From the NCBI RefSeq assembly GCF_028554725.1, contig NC_071670.1:49362501-49426500 (forward strand): a DNA stretch of 64,000 nucleotides, read 5' to 3'. The position numbers and the translations under genes are program-made. The notes below the pieces were generated by a model. That model searched no databases. It was not told the origin of the DNA and worked only from the letters and a program-made list of their open reading frames with translations. Shown here one piece after another: positions 22,538 to 35,313 of this stretch. The stretch's first letter is position 1; each line of letters starts with the position of its first letter. The DNA is from Zeugodacus cucurbitae. Lineage: Eukaryota; Arthropoda; Insecta; Diptera; Tephritidae.

Positions 22538-24739
22538 GTGAGTACTCGTTTAACCATATTAAATGTTACAAATTAATAACTATAATGCTAAAGGCCAGTA
22601 AGTAGTACTAGCAAATATACTGTCTGTATGCACATTAACTTAAGCAAGTGGCAAGCGACAAAAGTTCTACGGCACGCGCTCACGCGATGCACGCAACGCT
22701 TGTCAGCTTAGCCCCCACGTAAATGTGTGTAAACGCAACGCTGCGCAGTCAACTGACGTGAAAAGTCAGCATCTTTACTGTTAAGTTGGCAGGCAAATGT
22801 GTGGCGAATGACAAGTCATTGCTTTTATATTTAAATATTGATAAACAAAAACAAAATTAGACTGACATTGATGAATGTCTCAATTTGCTTGTTCTCCCTC
22901 TTTAGCGCAATCACTCGATTAGCTAGATCATCAACAGCTTGCTCAATTTGTCAGTGGTCGAACTTCTTCCATTACCCGCAATTAGTTGTAAATCATTGCG
23001 CTAATATTAATAATTTTTAATTGCGTTTACCTACCGGCGTAAACTGCGGCGCACATGTAAACATAAACCGCGTTCAACCGTTTTTTACAATGTGTTAATG
23101 GTGATTAGAAAAATATGTGTTTTAAAAATGCCGCATTGCATTTATCAGCTGCAGCGATTTCAACTTTGACATTGACCGCAATCACGACATCGCCTGGCCG
23201 GGCCGTTCATTGCAATGCCAAATCGAAATGCATTTCAGCACAGCTTGTGCATTCTCAATGCCAGCAGCTGCGCAAAGTGACAGTGATGCTCAACGGCAGC
23301 CAAAAGTCGCCGCCGACAGGGTAACACTGATCGGTCAGCAATGGCTGAGCTTAGGGGGAATTTGGTGTTTTGAGTGCCCCTGTAGGAAATATTTATCTTA
23401 TTTTTTTCATATTTGCTCATTTAATGTTAGGATAGTAAAATCTTTAAGCTAGACTTAAAATATTTAAAATTAGAAAAGCTCAAGGGTGTGATTGAGTTGT
23501 TATAGTAAAACGTTGCTCTTTAGTAGGCAGACAAAGCTCTTATTTTTAAGCGCATTAGATTACTGGGATATACTAATATATTAGCCAATGGGTTTGAATT
23601 GCCACGGAGTTTAGATATACATATTTCTTTCTGGCGTCCTCCATTTCCTTTTTACCTTTAGGATATCAAAATCTTCTTTGATATTTTCGGAACCCCTGTA
23701 TTAAATCGATGTTGGTTGCACGGGTCGTAGCCTAGAGTTGAATACCATATATTCTAAATTTTGAATCTTTATGTAAATTTAAATTTGCTGATCTTATTAT
23801 TTTTTATGATTCAAGTTATTTTACACGCTAAATGTTCCGTCTATCCAGGTGAAAGCCACGATAAGTTACTTTATTGGCTTGGGGTACTAAAATATTCTTC
23901 ATTTTAACTGCCCAATACATTTTCATTATGGAACAAAGTGGAATAAGTGTTTTCATCTGTTCTGTGCTATCTTATAGTTACTTTAGGATTTGTACTCTAT
24001 AGAATAGAATGTCAATTCTCTATTTCGTTTTTAATTTTAAATCCCTCTTTGCTTCACAAGTCCATAGAGATACAATTAAATTTAAATTCTCTGTCAATAC
24101 CGACATTATAAAGTTGTGGTACATAGTCTATTCCGTTCTTTCTTATTATCCGATCAACTATCTATTTAATTATCTTGTCTTCTTTATTGCTCTTTAAGAC
24201 TCTCCGCAGTATTGTTTTTTACGCTAAAATCAAAAGAATCATCTTGTATTTATTATAATTCCCATTGATTACTACTCGTAGTCAGTAATCTATCGTATGT
24301 GGCTATATTAATATCAGTGTTAATGAATTTCTAACTTTAAATATTTAGAGAGTTTTATTTTTGGTATACTTCATTTAGCATTGGTGTTTTTTCACATTCA
24401 TTCTATTTTTCTGAAATATCATTGTTTTACTATCTCAAGGAGTTTAAGCATTTCATCAGAAAGAGCTTGCTCAAGGCATAAGTCATCTACATACATACAT
24501 ATATATATATATTTTTTTTCAATATTTCCTTATTTATTGAATCTGCTTGTTTTTAAGCCTAACAACAAGTTATAAAATCTTAAATCTATTTAAAAGCTAG
24601 ACAAGCTCAACCAAGTGATTGAGCTGTATTGGTGAAACGTTGCTCTTTAGAGAAATTAAGCACAGAATACGTTTTGTTCTCAATTTTCTTATACCAATGT
24701 TTCTTTTTCCTTTCCCTCTGGTATAACGCGAGTATTCTT
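22538..24739. other. Gene-free stretch
   Basis: No gene recognised. 22620-23340 is richer in GC and CA than its surroundings and contains no conserved frame. 24490-24512 is a short TA/T run. Frames of 60-80 codons at 23115-23452 overlap on both strands. Confidence 0.5.
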
Positions 24740-25060
24740 CTTTTTTGAATCATCCGGTGTCCATGGTCTATTGCGCCCTCCCACTTATCATATCACTATA
24801 TCTAACTCTATCGCGTTAAGGAATCTTAACAGCTCGTGTGGGATGATAGGCTGATAGATGTGATATGCTATCTCGTAAGAGCAGCTGAGCCGAGAGTTTG
24901 CCTCCCTCTTCTGGTGACTGCTGGGCAATCTAGGAGTAGATGCTTTCCGCTTCGACCTCACAGAAGCTACAGAGTTCTGTCACACACCCGGTGGTTCGGA
25001 AGATAGAGTGTCTACTTATAAGAGAGCTTAGTTCAGTTAGTGCTTAGTTTAGAAATTTTA
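24740..25060 (-). mobile_element. Decayed LINE fragment (post-RNase H zinc-knuckle region)
   Basis: The minus strand reads TELCSFCEVEAESIYS at about 24940-24990, followed by a stop and LLLRDSISHLS. The Cys-x2-Cys-x-Glu pattern and its surroundings resemble the C-terminal region after RNase H in I/Jockey-type LINEs. Stops interrupt it, so it is a relic. The motif is short and the call moderate. Confidence 0.4.
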
Positions 25061-27062
25061 GAGTTTAGAGATGATCACAATTTTTGAATACACCGCAGTT
25101 ATCCTTTAGTTTAAAGATGACTATCCTGAACATACTGCACCGATTAGTAACTAATTGATGTTTAAGCTCGTCTAGTCTTTTCGGGAGTCAATCCACATAA
25201 ACATGCTTAGTTCTCTTAATTAATTAAATATCGCTTTCTTATCGATTAATGAATTTTGGTTCTTAAAAACAGAACGAATCAGAATGTGTAACGGGTCAAG
25301 TCTTATTTCTCAATATCAGTTCGGAAAACTATTTATATACATATATATATTCCATGCTGCAACAAAAACAAAAAAACTTAAATATCGTGTTTCGAAATGA
25401 AACGAATAACGAGTCAGGGTTTAGTGGATTTATCATAGATGGCAGAAGGACATGGAACTATTTTTGAAGTTGATTTGAAGAATGCTTCTCAGTAGGAGTC
25501 ATATACTAAACAGTTACCACTATACTGATCTGGTCTAAAATAGGAGAATCTCTGACAAATGAAGAAAAACTGCTCGAAAAATATTGAATACGAGTTGTTT
25601 ACGGGTTTTCAATTTTATTTTTTAAATGTATTTTTAATGTACAAGATTTCATAATTTATCGTTTAAAATTACATCGGTACTTCCATTACATATACTATTT
25701 CCTATCGGGTCGTTATATGCTACAGCAATTCAATTCTTCGGTGTTACAGCGCTTACAAGCCAGCTCTGTATGGCAGTATGCAAGTGTGCGCATGCGCTGA
25801 AGCACAGTAAGCCCAGTGGCTACGCGCGCAGCTACTAGTTTTAGCCATGTCAGACCAAATAGAACAATAAATGAATATCTATATGTATGTACCCGTATAA
25901 GCGAGTAATACAGCAGAAGCTGAAGAAAAAACGAACGATGGAAGAAAGCCTCAAATGAAACATTGAATTGGAATTTTTCACTAAAGCGCTGCGCAGCTTG
26001 GCGCTCAGCAGGCAAAAACGCTTAAGATTAATGCGAATATAATCGTTGTAGTAGAGTTGTTGGCCAACTAAAAGTGTGTGGCAAGGTAAAATTAATGTGG
26101 TAGATCTGAAGATTCTGAAGATTTGTATGGTTATGTGGTTTATATGTAGATCTGTAGGTTTCTTTGTATATATGTATCGAGATATTTTTGTATTTATATA
26201 TGTAAGCTTTTATGCTGTAGCAGCGTCGCAATAAAGCTATTTATACCATGCTGCGCCTTTTGTTGGCGCCCCACAATGAAAACGCGCTCAGCACTCAACT
26301 CCCCTTTTTTTCAATAGGCCGCATTTTTTTCTAGCCAGTTTTCTTTGCACAGCCTTTGTAGAATACGATTTTCATGCTTATTAGATGACCGAACATGCCG
26401 CAACGAATCGTGAGAAAACTATATTTTCCTTGTAGCAAGCAAATTGTTGGCTTCTTAAGGCTCCACTACAGGTATACATACATACATACAAATATATTTA
26501 TTTACTCATATATGTATATGGCTTCGCAGATATGTAGGTGCTCTAGCGCACTTGAATATTTGGGTTGGGCTTAGAAAAAAACTCCAAAACTCCACTTGTA
26601 TGTAGAATCGCCTTCACTTCACTTTGTATGTGTTTCGCTGCCCGTAATGAAAGGGGTTTTAAGTGGCCTCTTCAAGTTTTTACGTATGTGTTGGAGTCTT
26701 TCTGTAAGTTCAGCCGCATGTGGGTGTTCGTGCTGCTGCGCAGGCGCAACTAACATTACTATGTAAGAAAAAAGTAGTAACGACAGCGCGTTGGCGTTGG
26801 GTAATAAAGGTGAACCGCCGCCACTCAACTCAACTCAACATGTGATCAATGATCATTACAATGCGGTGAACAGACATAAAATAGGCTATGAAAAATCGAA
26901 GAATCACATTAAAGTGGAGAATAGAAGAAAAAGTGGGTGCGTTCACATTTCAAAAAAAAAACATATAACGAGCGCGACCATACATATATACATACATATT
27001 TAAACATACAGATATACCTGTGTGAAAGCATGCTTCTTTTTATATGAATTTATATCTAAAAA
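25061..27062. other. Gene-free stretch
   Basis: No supportable gene. The 100-codon minus frame at 25713-26015 contains a hydrophobic middle but no family resemblance. ATAC/ATGT simple sequence lies at 26473-26520 and 26975-27015. Confidence 0.5.
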
Positions 27063-28224
27063 CAAGTAAGGAAAGGCTAAGTTCGGGTGCAACCGAACAT
27101 TTTATACTCTCGCACTTTATTTAGAGATTTACCTATATTTTCGGTGAAAAATTGGCCTTAGGCACTGAGTTCTTCATGTTTGATATCAGGGACCTTGAAA
27201 AGTCATGGTTCGATTTTGTCAATTTTTCCACAAGTGATGTCACAGCTCAAATACAGTATTTGTGTAAAGTTTTATTTCGCTATCTTTATCGGTTTCTTAT
27301 GTATATATTATAAAGTGAACGAATCAGAAGGTTTCCAAATTGAGTTGTATGGGATGTAGGCGTAGTTGTGAACCGATTTCGCCCATATTCCACCAGTGTC
27401 ATCAGGGTGTCAAGAAAATATAATATACCGAATTTCATTGAAATCTGTCGAGTAGTTCCTGAGATATGGTTTTTGACCCATAAGTGGGCGACGCCACGCC
27501 CATTTTCCATTTTGTAAAAAAATCTCAGTGCAGCTTCCTTCTGTTATTCCTTATGTAAAATTTGGTGTTTCTGACGTTTCTCGTTAGTGAGTTAACGCAC
27601 TTTTAGTCGTTTTCAACCTAACCTTTGTATGGGAGGTGGGCGTGGTTATTATCCGATTTCTTTAATTTTGGACTGTATAAGGAAACGGCTAAAAGAAACG
27701 ACTGCTGATACAGCACAGTTTGGTTTATATAGCTATATTGGTTTGCAAGATATATACAAAAAACCTATTTGGGGCGGGAGCACGCCCACTTTTCCAAAAA
27801 AATTACATTCAAATGTGCCTCTCCTTAATGCGATCCTATGTTCCAAATTTCATTTTCATAACTTTATTTATGGCTTAGTTATAGCTCTGTATGTGTTTTT
27901 GGTTATCGCCATTTTGTGAGCGTGGCAGTGGTCCGATTCTGCCCATCTTCAAACTTAACCTTCTTATGGTGCCAAGGAATACGTGTTCCAAGTTTTATTA
28001 AGATATCTCAATTTTTACTCAAGTTACAGATTGCACGGACGGACAGACGGACAGACGGACGGACGAACAGACAGACATCCGGATTTGAACTTTACTCGTC
28101 ACCCTGATCACTTTGGTATATATAACCTTATATCTAACTCGTTTAGTTTTAGGACTTACAAACAACCGTTATGTGGACAAAACTATAATACTCTCTTAGC
28201 AACTTTTGTTGCGAGAGTATAAAA
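27063..28224 (+). mobile_element. DINE-1/Helentron-like element, copy 4
   Basis: Complete by eye. It has CAAGTAAGGAAAGGCTAAG at the left, GTGGGCGTGG and GCCACGCCCA blocks inside, and a long GACR tract at 28036-28077. The ATACTCTC...GAGAGTAT hairpin and TTGCGAGAGTATAAAA close the right end. The left 250 bp matches the long subfamily (copies 3 and 7), including the gaaaaattggcct and cacaagtgatgtcacagctc segments. Confidence 0.85.
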
Positions 28225-30116
28225 AAGAAGCTAGAGAAACTCCACTACTTGAGTTCATTTCTTGTCTTCACTACTTTACTGTCTTTTCTTGTTCTTCTCC
28301 ATCATCTTCTCATTCTTCTTCTTGTGTTGCATGTTCGCTGTGTGGCACATCAAAGTTCGATTTTTATAGCTTCAAGTTGAATGCACTACCAACGCACACA
28401 CCGGACTGGTTGTGTTCTCAGCTTGGCTTATGGCTGCAGCCATAGCCAAAGCATTATCTATTTTATAGCCGCGTCCACGTTTGGCTTTGTTGGCTTTGTT
28501 TGGGGCTCTAAGTGTTGTAGCTTAGCTGTGGCACAAAAGATGCACAGCGACATGATCTTGCTGCTGCTGCAGGCATGCTGCTGTTGAGTTGAGTTGTTGC
28601 AGTTGCAGTGTTTCAGTATTTGGTGTTGGTGCTGCTGGCCAGCGCAGAAAACCAGTTAAGCGACTTTTTTTTTTACTTATGACAACGATAGTGAACACAC
28701 AGACACACGTCTGACAAGGCACACCCATACAAGTAAATGCTTAACATTCTAGTGTTGTAGCTTTTGTTGTTGTTTTTTATTATTTTTTTTTGTTTTTTTT
28801 TGTGTTCGCGCACTTAACAGCTTTGCCTCTATATTTCATGCCTATAAAATATGGTCGAATGCAGGCACAGACACACATACATACAAGCACACATACACAC
28901 TCACATATTTTACATACATTTTCACCCAAGTGTGTGTGTGTGCGGCCAAAAAGGTAAAACAAATGTATTTGCCTCTTTTGGCCTAACTGTCGTTGCGCAC
29001 CTCTTATACATATACATTTGTTCTTTTTCTTTTTTCTGCTGCTTTTTGCGCGTGGTCACAACTTATCGGCAGAATTTTAAGTAACTAACTGCAAGTGACT
29101 TGCATGCCTGCTTTTTTGTGTAATGCGCCCGTCGCTTGCTCTTAAGCACTTTTGCCACTTTTATGCAGTTTTTTTGCCAGTTATCTTTAGTATTTGCTTC
29201 CTATGGTTTTCCTTCATTTTTTTCCTTTTGTTAATTTGCAATTTCGCCTCGCCGCATATTATGACCGCAGAATTCACTTTTATGGCGCTTGAAGCATTGC
29301 TAACTAATATTGAATGCAAACGAATATTGTATTGTGGATACATGTATGGATGTATAAATGTATATAATTTTACCACAGTTTTTAATTACTGTTATAAACA
29401 TTTATGTATAAAATAATAACCATATGGATATGATTAAAAAATATGTTCAACGAATTATTTCTTACTTAGTGCGATGATATTTCTTAAAATATTTAAATTT
29501 AAAACCTGTCTTTTGGTACATTCCACAGTATTTTAATTCATAAGTTTTTTTCCAATAAATGCATTTAGTAGTTATAAGAATTTTTGAAAAATTATTTTTT
29601 TTGAAAAATTTTGAAAAAAAAATTTAGTACCAAGTTTTTAGTTAGCCCCTCACTTCGTTCATATGTATATTAAGTATTTAGAATAGTAATTTACAAGTTT
29701 CATAAGCTCATAACAGCGTTTTTCAAACAGTTTGTGGTTGGTGCTTATGTAAATATACACATAGCATAGGTTTCAATATGACAGCCACCACTAGTTGATT
29801 CCATAATATCTGGTAACTCTCATCTGCCACCCAGTAGTCAGCGTGTATTTCTGTTCACTATGCGGGCCTTGAATCTTCCATCACGCAAGGTAGCTCAACT
29901 TTCTGAGTACAAAGGTCCTCTTACACTGAAAAATAGGTATTATTTCGCTTCAACATTCGTCGATAGATTTAATGTGTAACGCCCTTAAATCTTAAAATCA
30001 ATTTAGGGAATTCCTGAAGTTCCTTAAGTCTCATCTAATCGCATTTTGTCATCATCCTCACTACCATGTGTTCATTGGTTTTGATTTATATATTTAAAAG
30101 CAGAAAATTCAGATGA
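28225..30116. other. Gene-free stretch with CA/GT microsatellites
   Basis: Imperfect CA-rich sequence lies at 28864-28915, followed by GT repeats at 28930-28943. T-rich tracts lie at 28763-28803 and 29026-29045. Frames here (up to 97 codons) follow the low-complexity sequence. No gene is recognised. Confidence 0.5.
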
Positions 30117-30340
30117 AATTTGGGACGGGAAGTGGGCGTGGTTCTAAATCGATTTCACATCCGTAACATTTAAATTTACTGTCTTATGTTTTTCGTTATT
30201 GAGTTATTGCCCATTTAGTAGTATTCAACATAACTTTTATATGGGCGGTGGGCGTGGTTTTTACTCGATTTGAATTGTTTTAGTAAGTTATGGTAGTTTA
30301 CAATATAAAGAAGACCTCTTGGGGGTGGAGTTACGACAAA
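30117..30340 (+). mobile_element. DINE relic
   Basis: Two GTGGGCGTGG blocks (about 30131 and 30248) sit in the same order and spacing context as in the intact copies, including ttattgagttattgccc before the second block and tttatatgggcggtgggcg. Both ends and the GACR tract are lost. The match may extend weakly to about 30540. Confidence 0.5.
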
Positions 30341-30679
30341 AAATATCGAATAGATGTGTATCTTTCGAAAAATATCTTGAAAAACCCCAAAATTTTAGTA
30401 TTATTGACTGTAATTTGTATATTTTACAATATTTTTGGTCCCAATATAGCATTTCCGACCCAGATTCTCGTACACCATTTATTGCATTATTCTTGGCTTG
30501 AAAATCTAGAATTATATGTTATATTATATTATTTATAACATGAGTAATTTTCAATACGATTTTTTGACCAATCTATAAAAAGTTATTAACAAAAAACATT
30601 GTATATATTGGCAAACATTTCCCTTACGCTTTTTTGCTCTTTATTCAATGCTTTATAAAAAGTGTTACAGTGATCGGAT

Positions 30680-31703
30680 TTAGTTCAAATAAGCGCCGTT
30701 TCGTTCGATAATCTATTTCCATCTAGACGACAACTTCATAATACCCCCCTCGTAGAAGGCCCCTCCTTATTTGCGAAGAACTCGCACAGCCACTTTTCAT
30801 AAGCCTCTTTTGAGTTCAACTTTACACCACCAAGGGCGACCGCTATGGACAGGAACAGGTGGTAATCATTTGGCGCTATGTCCGGGGTATATGGTGGATG
30901 CCATAAAATCTCCCATCCGAGCTCCCTTACCTTCTTAACAGTCATCAACGAAATGTGTGGTCTGGCGTTGTCCTGGTGGAACATTACACCCTTCCTGTTG
31001 GCCAATTCTGGACGCTTCTGGTCGATCGCCTGCTTCAAGCGGTCCAGTTGTTCGCAGTAGATGGTAGAATTAAGCCTCTGGCCATATGGGAGTAGCTCAT
31101 AGTGGATGATTCCCTTACAATCCCACCAAACACACAGCAAAACCTTCCTGGCCCTCAATCCTGGCTTGGTCACTGTTTGGGACGATTCACAGGCCTTCGA
31201 CCACGACCGTTTTCGCTTGATATTGTCGTATGTGATCCATTTTTCGTCGCCAGTCACCATCCGCCTCAAAAATGTGTTGAGTTCGTTCCGTTTCAGCAGC
31301 ATATCGCTGGCGTTGATTCGGTCAAGAAGGTTTTTTTGCGTCAAATCATGCAGCACCCAAACATCAGGCTTTTTTGTGTATCCAGCCTTCTGCAGATGGT
31401 TTAAAATGTTTTGGTGACTAACTTCCATCTCCTGGGCGATGTTACGAGATGCCATATGCCGGTCTAACTGGATGTTTTCCATGATTTGATCGGTATTCGT
31501 CGTCACAGGTCTTTTGCCAGCTGGCTTATCCATGGTGTCATTTTCATCCGCTCTGAATCGTCGAAACCATTCCTCCACAGTTCCAATTGATAGAGTACCA
31601 TCCCCCAAAACACCATTAATCTCACGGAACGTTTCTCTAGCGGATTAGCCTTTAACGAAGGAAAACTTTAAAATAGTTAGATTTCGGCGTTAGTGAACTC
31701 CAT
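30680..31703 (-). pseudogene. mariner (DD34D) transposase, near full length but broken
   Basis: This is a cut-and-paste transposase of the mariner family. The minus strand starts with ATG at 31701-31703 (MEFTNAEI), then hits stops and a frame change. From about 31608 to 30736 there is an open run of about 290 residues. It shows the paired helix-turn-helix remainder (VEEWFRRFRADEND) and WVLHDLTQKNLLDRINASDM. The catalytic triad lies in TGDEKW, HQDNARPH and HPPYTPDIAPNDYHLF, with 34 residues between the last two Asp. A second frameshift near 30745 separates the expected C-terminus (GIMKLSSRW...NGAYLN), which ends at the stop 30680-30682. At least one in-frame stop and two frameshifts make it inactive. 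I could not define the terminal inverted repeats. Related remnants lie near 59.0-59.5 kb. Confidence 0.9.
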
Positions 31704-31886
31704 GTTTACACGTCTATTTCGTTGAATGCAATATCCAAACTAGTCATGCATAACGTCGTCTTGTAGGTTATGTCAAGACCTTTAAAGGATGTTTATTATT
31801 GCCAGATACGAGCTCTGTAGCCGCGAAATTCAAAGGACAAAAAGGCGGAAGGGAGATACTTGACAATCTACTATTTAAATATTTAA

Positions 31887-32562
31887 GGGGGGGGTTAGGT
31901 TTGTTTCGTCGAAAAAAGACGTTTTTTCATGAATTTTTTTAGAAAAAATTATTGCTTTAGGTTTATTTTACTTATTATTATATGAAAGTACAACATTTGA
32001 AGGATAATTAAAAAAAAAGTTTTATCGAGAATAGCGAGGAATAATGGATTTATCGTCAATCTCTGCAGGCACCTCGAAAAAAAGTTGTTATGCGGTGACC
32101 AGCCTACAGCATCACTGGATCATCCGAAACCAAAAAATCAAAATGCTTTCTTTAGTTTATTAGTTTGTCTTTCAATTGACGTTGAGTTTTTTTTTAAGTT
32201 TTCAATTTTTCAATTTTTGGTACCATTTTCAAACCAAAATGATGATTTTAGACGAAAAAATCGACCTATTTGTTATTGTAAAATTGTTAGTAATTAAAAT
32301 TTTTGGAAAAACTCGACGTCATTCGAAAGCTATATATATGTAGAATATTTGTTCAAAATTTCAAAACGATCGATGCAGTAGTTTTTTCTGTAGGCTGGTC
32401 ACCGACTTTAAAAATGACATATTTGGGAAAATCGATTCAAAGTTCGTCGTTCATTAGTTTTTCTCCGAATGACCTAAAATTTTAACACAATATTCTTGAG
32501 TTGTTGATGGTTCAGAAAAAAATAAAAAAATTAAAAAAAAAGTTGTCAAACCTTACCCCTCC
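31887..32562. mobile_element. TTAA-flanked inverted-repeat element, non-autonomous
   Basis: The element starts with GGGGGGGGTTAGGTTTG and ends with CAAACCTTACCCCTCC. TTAA sits immediately outside both ends (31883-31886 and 32563-32566). A second, internal pair is perfect over 16 bp: GGTGACCAGCCTACAG at 32094-32109 and its complement at 32388-32403. Nothing in it codes. TTAA duplication is the hallmark of the piggyBac superfamily, but the G-rich terminus is not the classic one, so the superfamily is provisional. Confidence 0.7.
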
Positions 32563-32566
32563 TTAA

Positions 32567-34667
32567 GAAATTATGGGGACACTCTTGTCAAATCTTTTTT
32601 ATACAAAAGAGAATCTCACTAGACATCATTTCTCCTCTGCCTACAGTCGCATAAAACCATTTTCATAACGCTTTACAGAGTTTTTAACTACTACACTTGT
32701 ATACCATAGGTTAACCCAAGCAATTTAAATCCAATTTCATTAAAATCTTTGATATCTTAAAAAAACACTTGTATTACACACAAAATATTAAAAAACTCAA
32801 AAACTGTTCATTTCGCTTAACGCAAGGTTAACAACTCAATGCAGTTTTGCGCTCAAATTCCCCTTTTATTAAAGTTAATATTTCAAGATTTAAGTTGCCA
32901 TAACTACGCCTCCTTTTCAGTTTACTGTCGTTTTGTTGGCGCCTCTGTGGCGCACACTCACGCGCTTCCCTTTTCGCATTCAAGTTACCTCAAGTAAAGT
33001 ATGGAAGCAAGTTCGTTGCTTAAGTCTTTTGTACGGCCAATACACCATATCTTTTGCAACATATTTAGTCCTTTCGCAGAAGAATGGCGATAAAGCAATA
33101 AATAAGAATAAAGTAATAATGCAAAAGGTTGAACTGTGCGAAGAAGCAGCAGCAGATGAAGTAAAAAATATCACATTTTTAATTAAATGTTAACGCCAGT
33201 CTCGTCATAATGGCGCATGAGTAACAGCCGAGTGCAGTGTTAAAACAGCAACAACAAACCGACAGTCATCAACACTAAACTAAGTTGACTAATGAAGCGC
33301 GCAGCATAAGTAATAGCAACGAAGGAGTATCCGCAGCAGCAGTGGCGGCAGTTGCTGTGCGGCAGTCGGTGGAGGCTGGCAAGTGTGGCGAAGTGCGCCA
33401 ACTAAAACTCGTTGAGCATTGTGAATTATTGAGTTTTAAAGGCGTTTAATTAATTCCAATTCTAACAGCAGCAGCCCAAGCTGGCAGTAGTCTGTAGTCT
33501 GCCGGAGAGGTGTAGCATAGCACAGTGGCAACACAGCGTACACAGCTAAGTAAGCAACTAGCGAGGAGTCAGTCACACAATTAGTAGGCTGAATAAGTGT
33601 AAGCAGTAAGATTGGTAGCACTTGAAACAAGTTAACACCAAAGTATATGCTACAACAACAACAACAAGGAACAAGAGCAACAGCAGTTAGCAAGTGATTG
33701 AAAAATCGAAAAAAGAAAGAAAACCAAGCGTTGTAGAGCAGTCAAGACAATCATATACACAAACACTCATACATATATACTCTTATGCTTATATATAAAA
33801 GTCTCGAAATCCGTAATGTTGGTAGCCATCAGACGGCAATTGGAGTTTTGGAGTTCGAGTAGCCGGCACAGCAGCCGTTAAGCAGCTAAACTAGCAACAG
33901 CAACATTGCCACTGCCACTGCCACTGTGACTCTGTGACTGCGACTGTGACTGTGCTATGCCATGCTATGCTGTGCGCTTATTATGCTTCTTGTGTTCACC
34001 ACACACACCTTTTTTTGATCTCAATGTTTTAATTTTTATCTTTTCATTTCGCTCTTTTTTTTGTTTTTTTTTTTTTGTCTCTACTTTTTCTCAATTCCGC
34101 TTCGGTTTCGGTTTTCGGTTCTCTGTGTGGTGCTTTAACTAGCGCGCCATCAAGTAATTTATTTAGTTTTTAATGATTTTCGATTTTCAGTTTTGTTGCC
34201 AATACAAATCTACACATAATATACATATATTATTCTTTTATGTGTCTTATACATTTTATATATATAGAACATCTATATATATGTTTATTGCATAGTTTAG
34301 TGGCTGCTGAAGGTCCACAGGTTAAACCGTGCTTATTGCTTCATCAAGAACGCGTTTGTTATTCGAAAGGAATTGTGGTGCCCAATTTTTGTATATCTAT
34401 AAATGCTTATACTTGGGAGCAAAAAAAATTATATTTTTAGAGTATAAACTAAATTTATTTTCTATAGTAATCTAAAAAAATTTTTAGTAACTAATTTCAG
34501 TTAAACTATAACAACACCTATAGAAACATTTTAAATTATTATCATTATCCCATATGCTCTTCAAAAGTCGATCATTTTAATTTATCCTGAGAGACCACCA
34601 CTATTATAGATATTCTCAATAGATTTTGTACATTTTATTCGAAATAAAATCTATATACACCATCCAC
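32567..34667. other. Gene-free stretch including a possible first exon and promoter
   Basis: No protein gene is found. 33230-33960 is unusually rich in AGCAAC/CAACAA/CAG words, as in fly 5' UTRs. TATATAAAA lies at 33792-33800, and an initiator-like CATCAGAC at 33828-33835 falls about 35 bp later. CACTGC repeats follow at 33908-33924. T-rich tracts occupy 34010-34090. A transcribed leader of a distant gene is possible but unproven. Confidence 0.3.
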
Positions 34668-35313
34668 TTGTATGTATGTATGTGATTGGCGTAGAAACCG
34701 TTTAGCCGGTTATAGCCGAATCGATGATAGCGCACCACTCCTCTCTTTCCCTCGCAGTTCGGCGCCAGTTGGAGATCCCAAGTGTAACCAGGTCGCTCTC
34801 CACCTGGTCCCTCCAACGGAGTGGAGGCCTACCTCCAGCGGGTACTGCATCGAACACTTTCTAAGCTGAAGTGTTTTCATCCATTCGAACAACATGACCT
34901 AGCCAACGTAGCCGCTTGTCTTTTTATTCGCTTAGCATGTAAATGTCATCGTATAACACGTACAGCTCATCGTTCTATCGTCTGTGTTATTCGCCCTTGC
35001 CAATGTTCTGAGGACCATAAAACATGCGCAAAATTTTCCTCTCGAAAATTCCAAGTGTCGTCTCATCGGATGTTGACATCGTCCAAGCTTCTGCACCATA
35101 AAGCAGGATGGGAATGATAAGCGACTTGTAGAGTTTGATTTTGGTTCGCCGAGAGAGGACTTTACCCTTCAATAGCCTACTCAGTCCAAAGTAGTATCTG
35201 TTGGCAAGAGTGACGCTGCGTACGACTTCGAAGTTATGACTGTCAATAGTGACTTGGTATATTTCGTCTTCTCCTCATTAACCTCCAGACCCATTCGCTT
35301 CCTTACTAAGGCG
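34668..35313 (-). mobile_element. Non-LTR retrotransposon fragment (RT C-terminal region)
   Basis: The minus strand encodes KLYKSLIIPILLYGAEAWTM (about 35060-35140), then FERKILRMFYGP, typical of the end of the RT domain in insect non-LTR elements. It continues into the same C-terminal tail found in the insert at 17910-18419 (FDAVPAGG region, about 34820-34855). Frameshifts break it. The 3' tail is a tatgtatgtgat run at 34672-34686. The 5' side is truncated near 35313. Confidence 0.7.

Noticed and set aside
25713..26015. 100-codon minus frame, possible small secreted or membrane protein
   Set aside because: No recognisable domain or signal peptide and no conserved motif; chance frames of this size are expected in 64 kb.
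28036..28077. Short regular GACR repeats in several places, considered as a CRISPR-like or satellite array
   Set aside because: They are the fixed internal microsatellite of the DINE family, with no spacers.
28864..28943. CA/GT tandem tract as a possible structured array
   Set aside because: Ordinary imperfect dinucleotide microsatellite.
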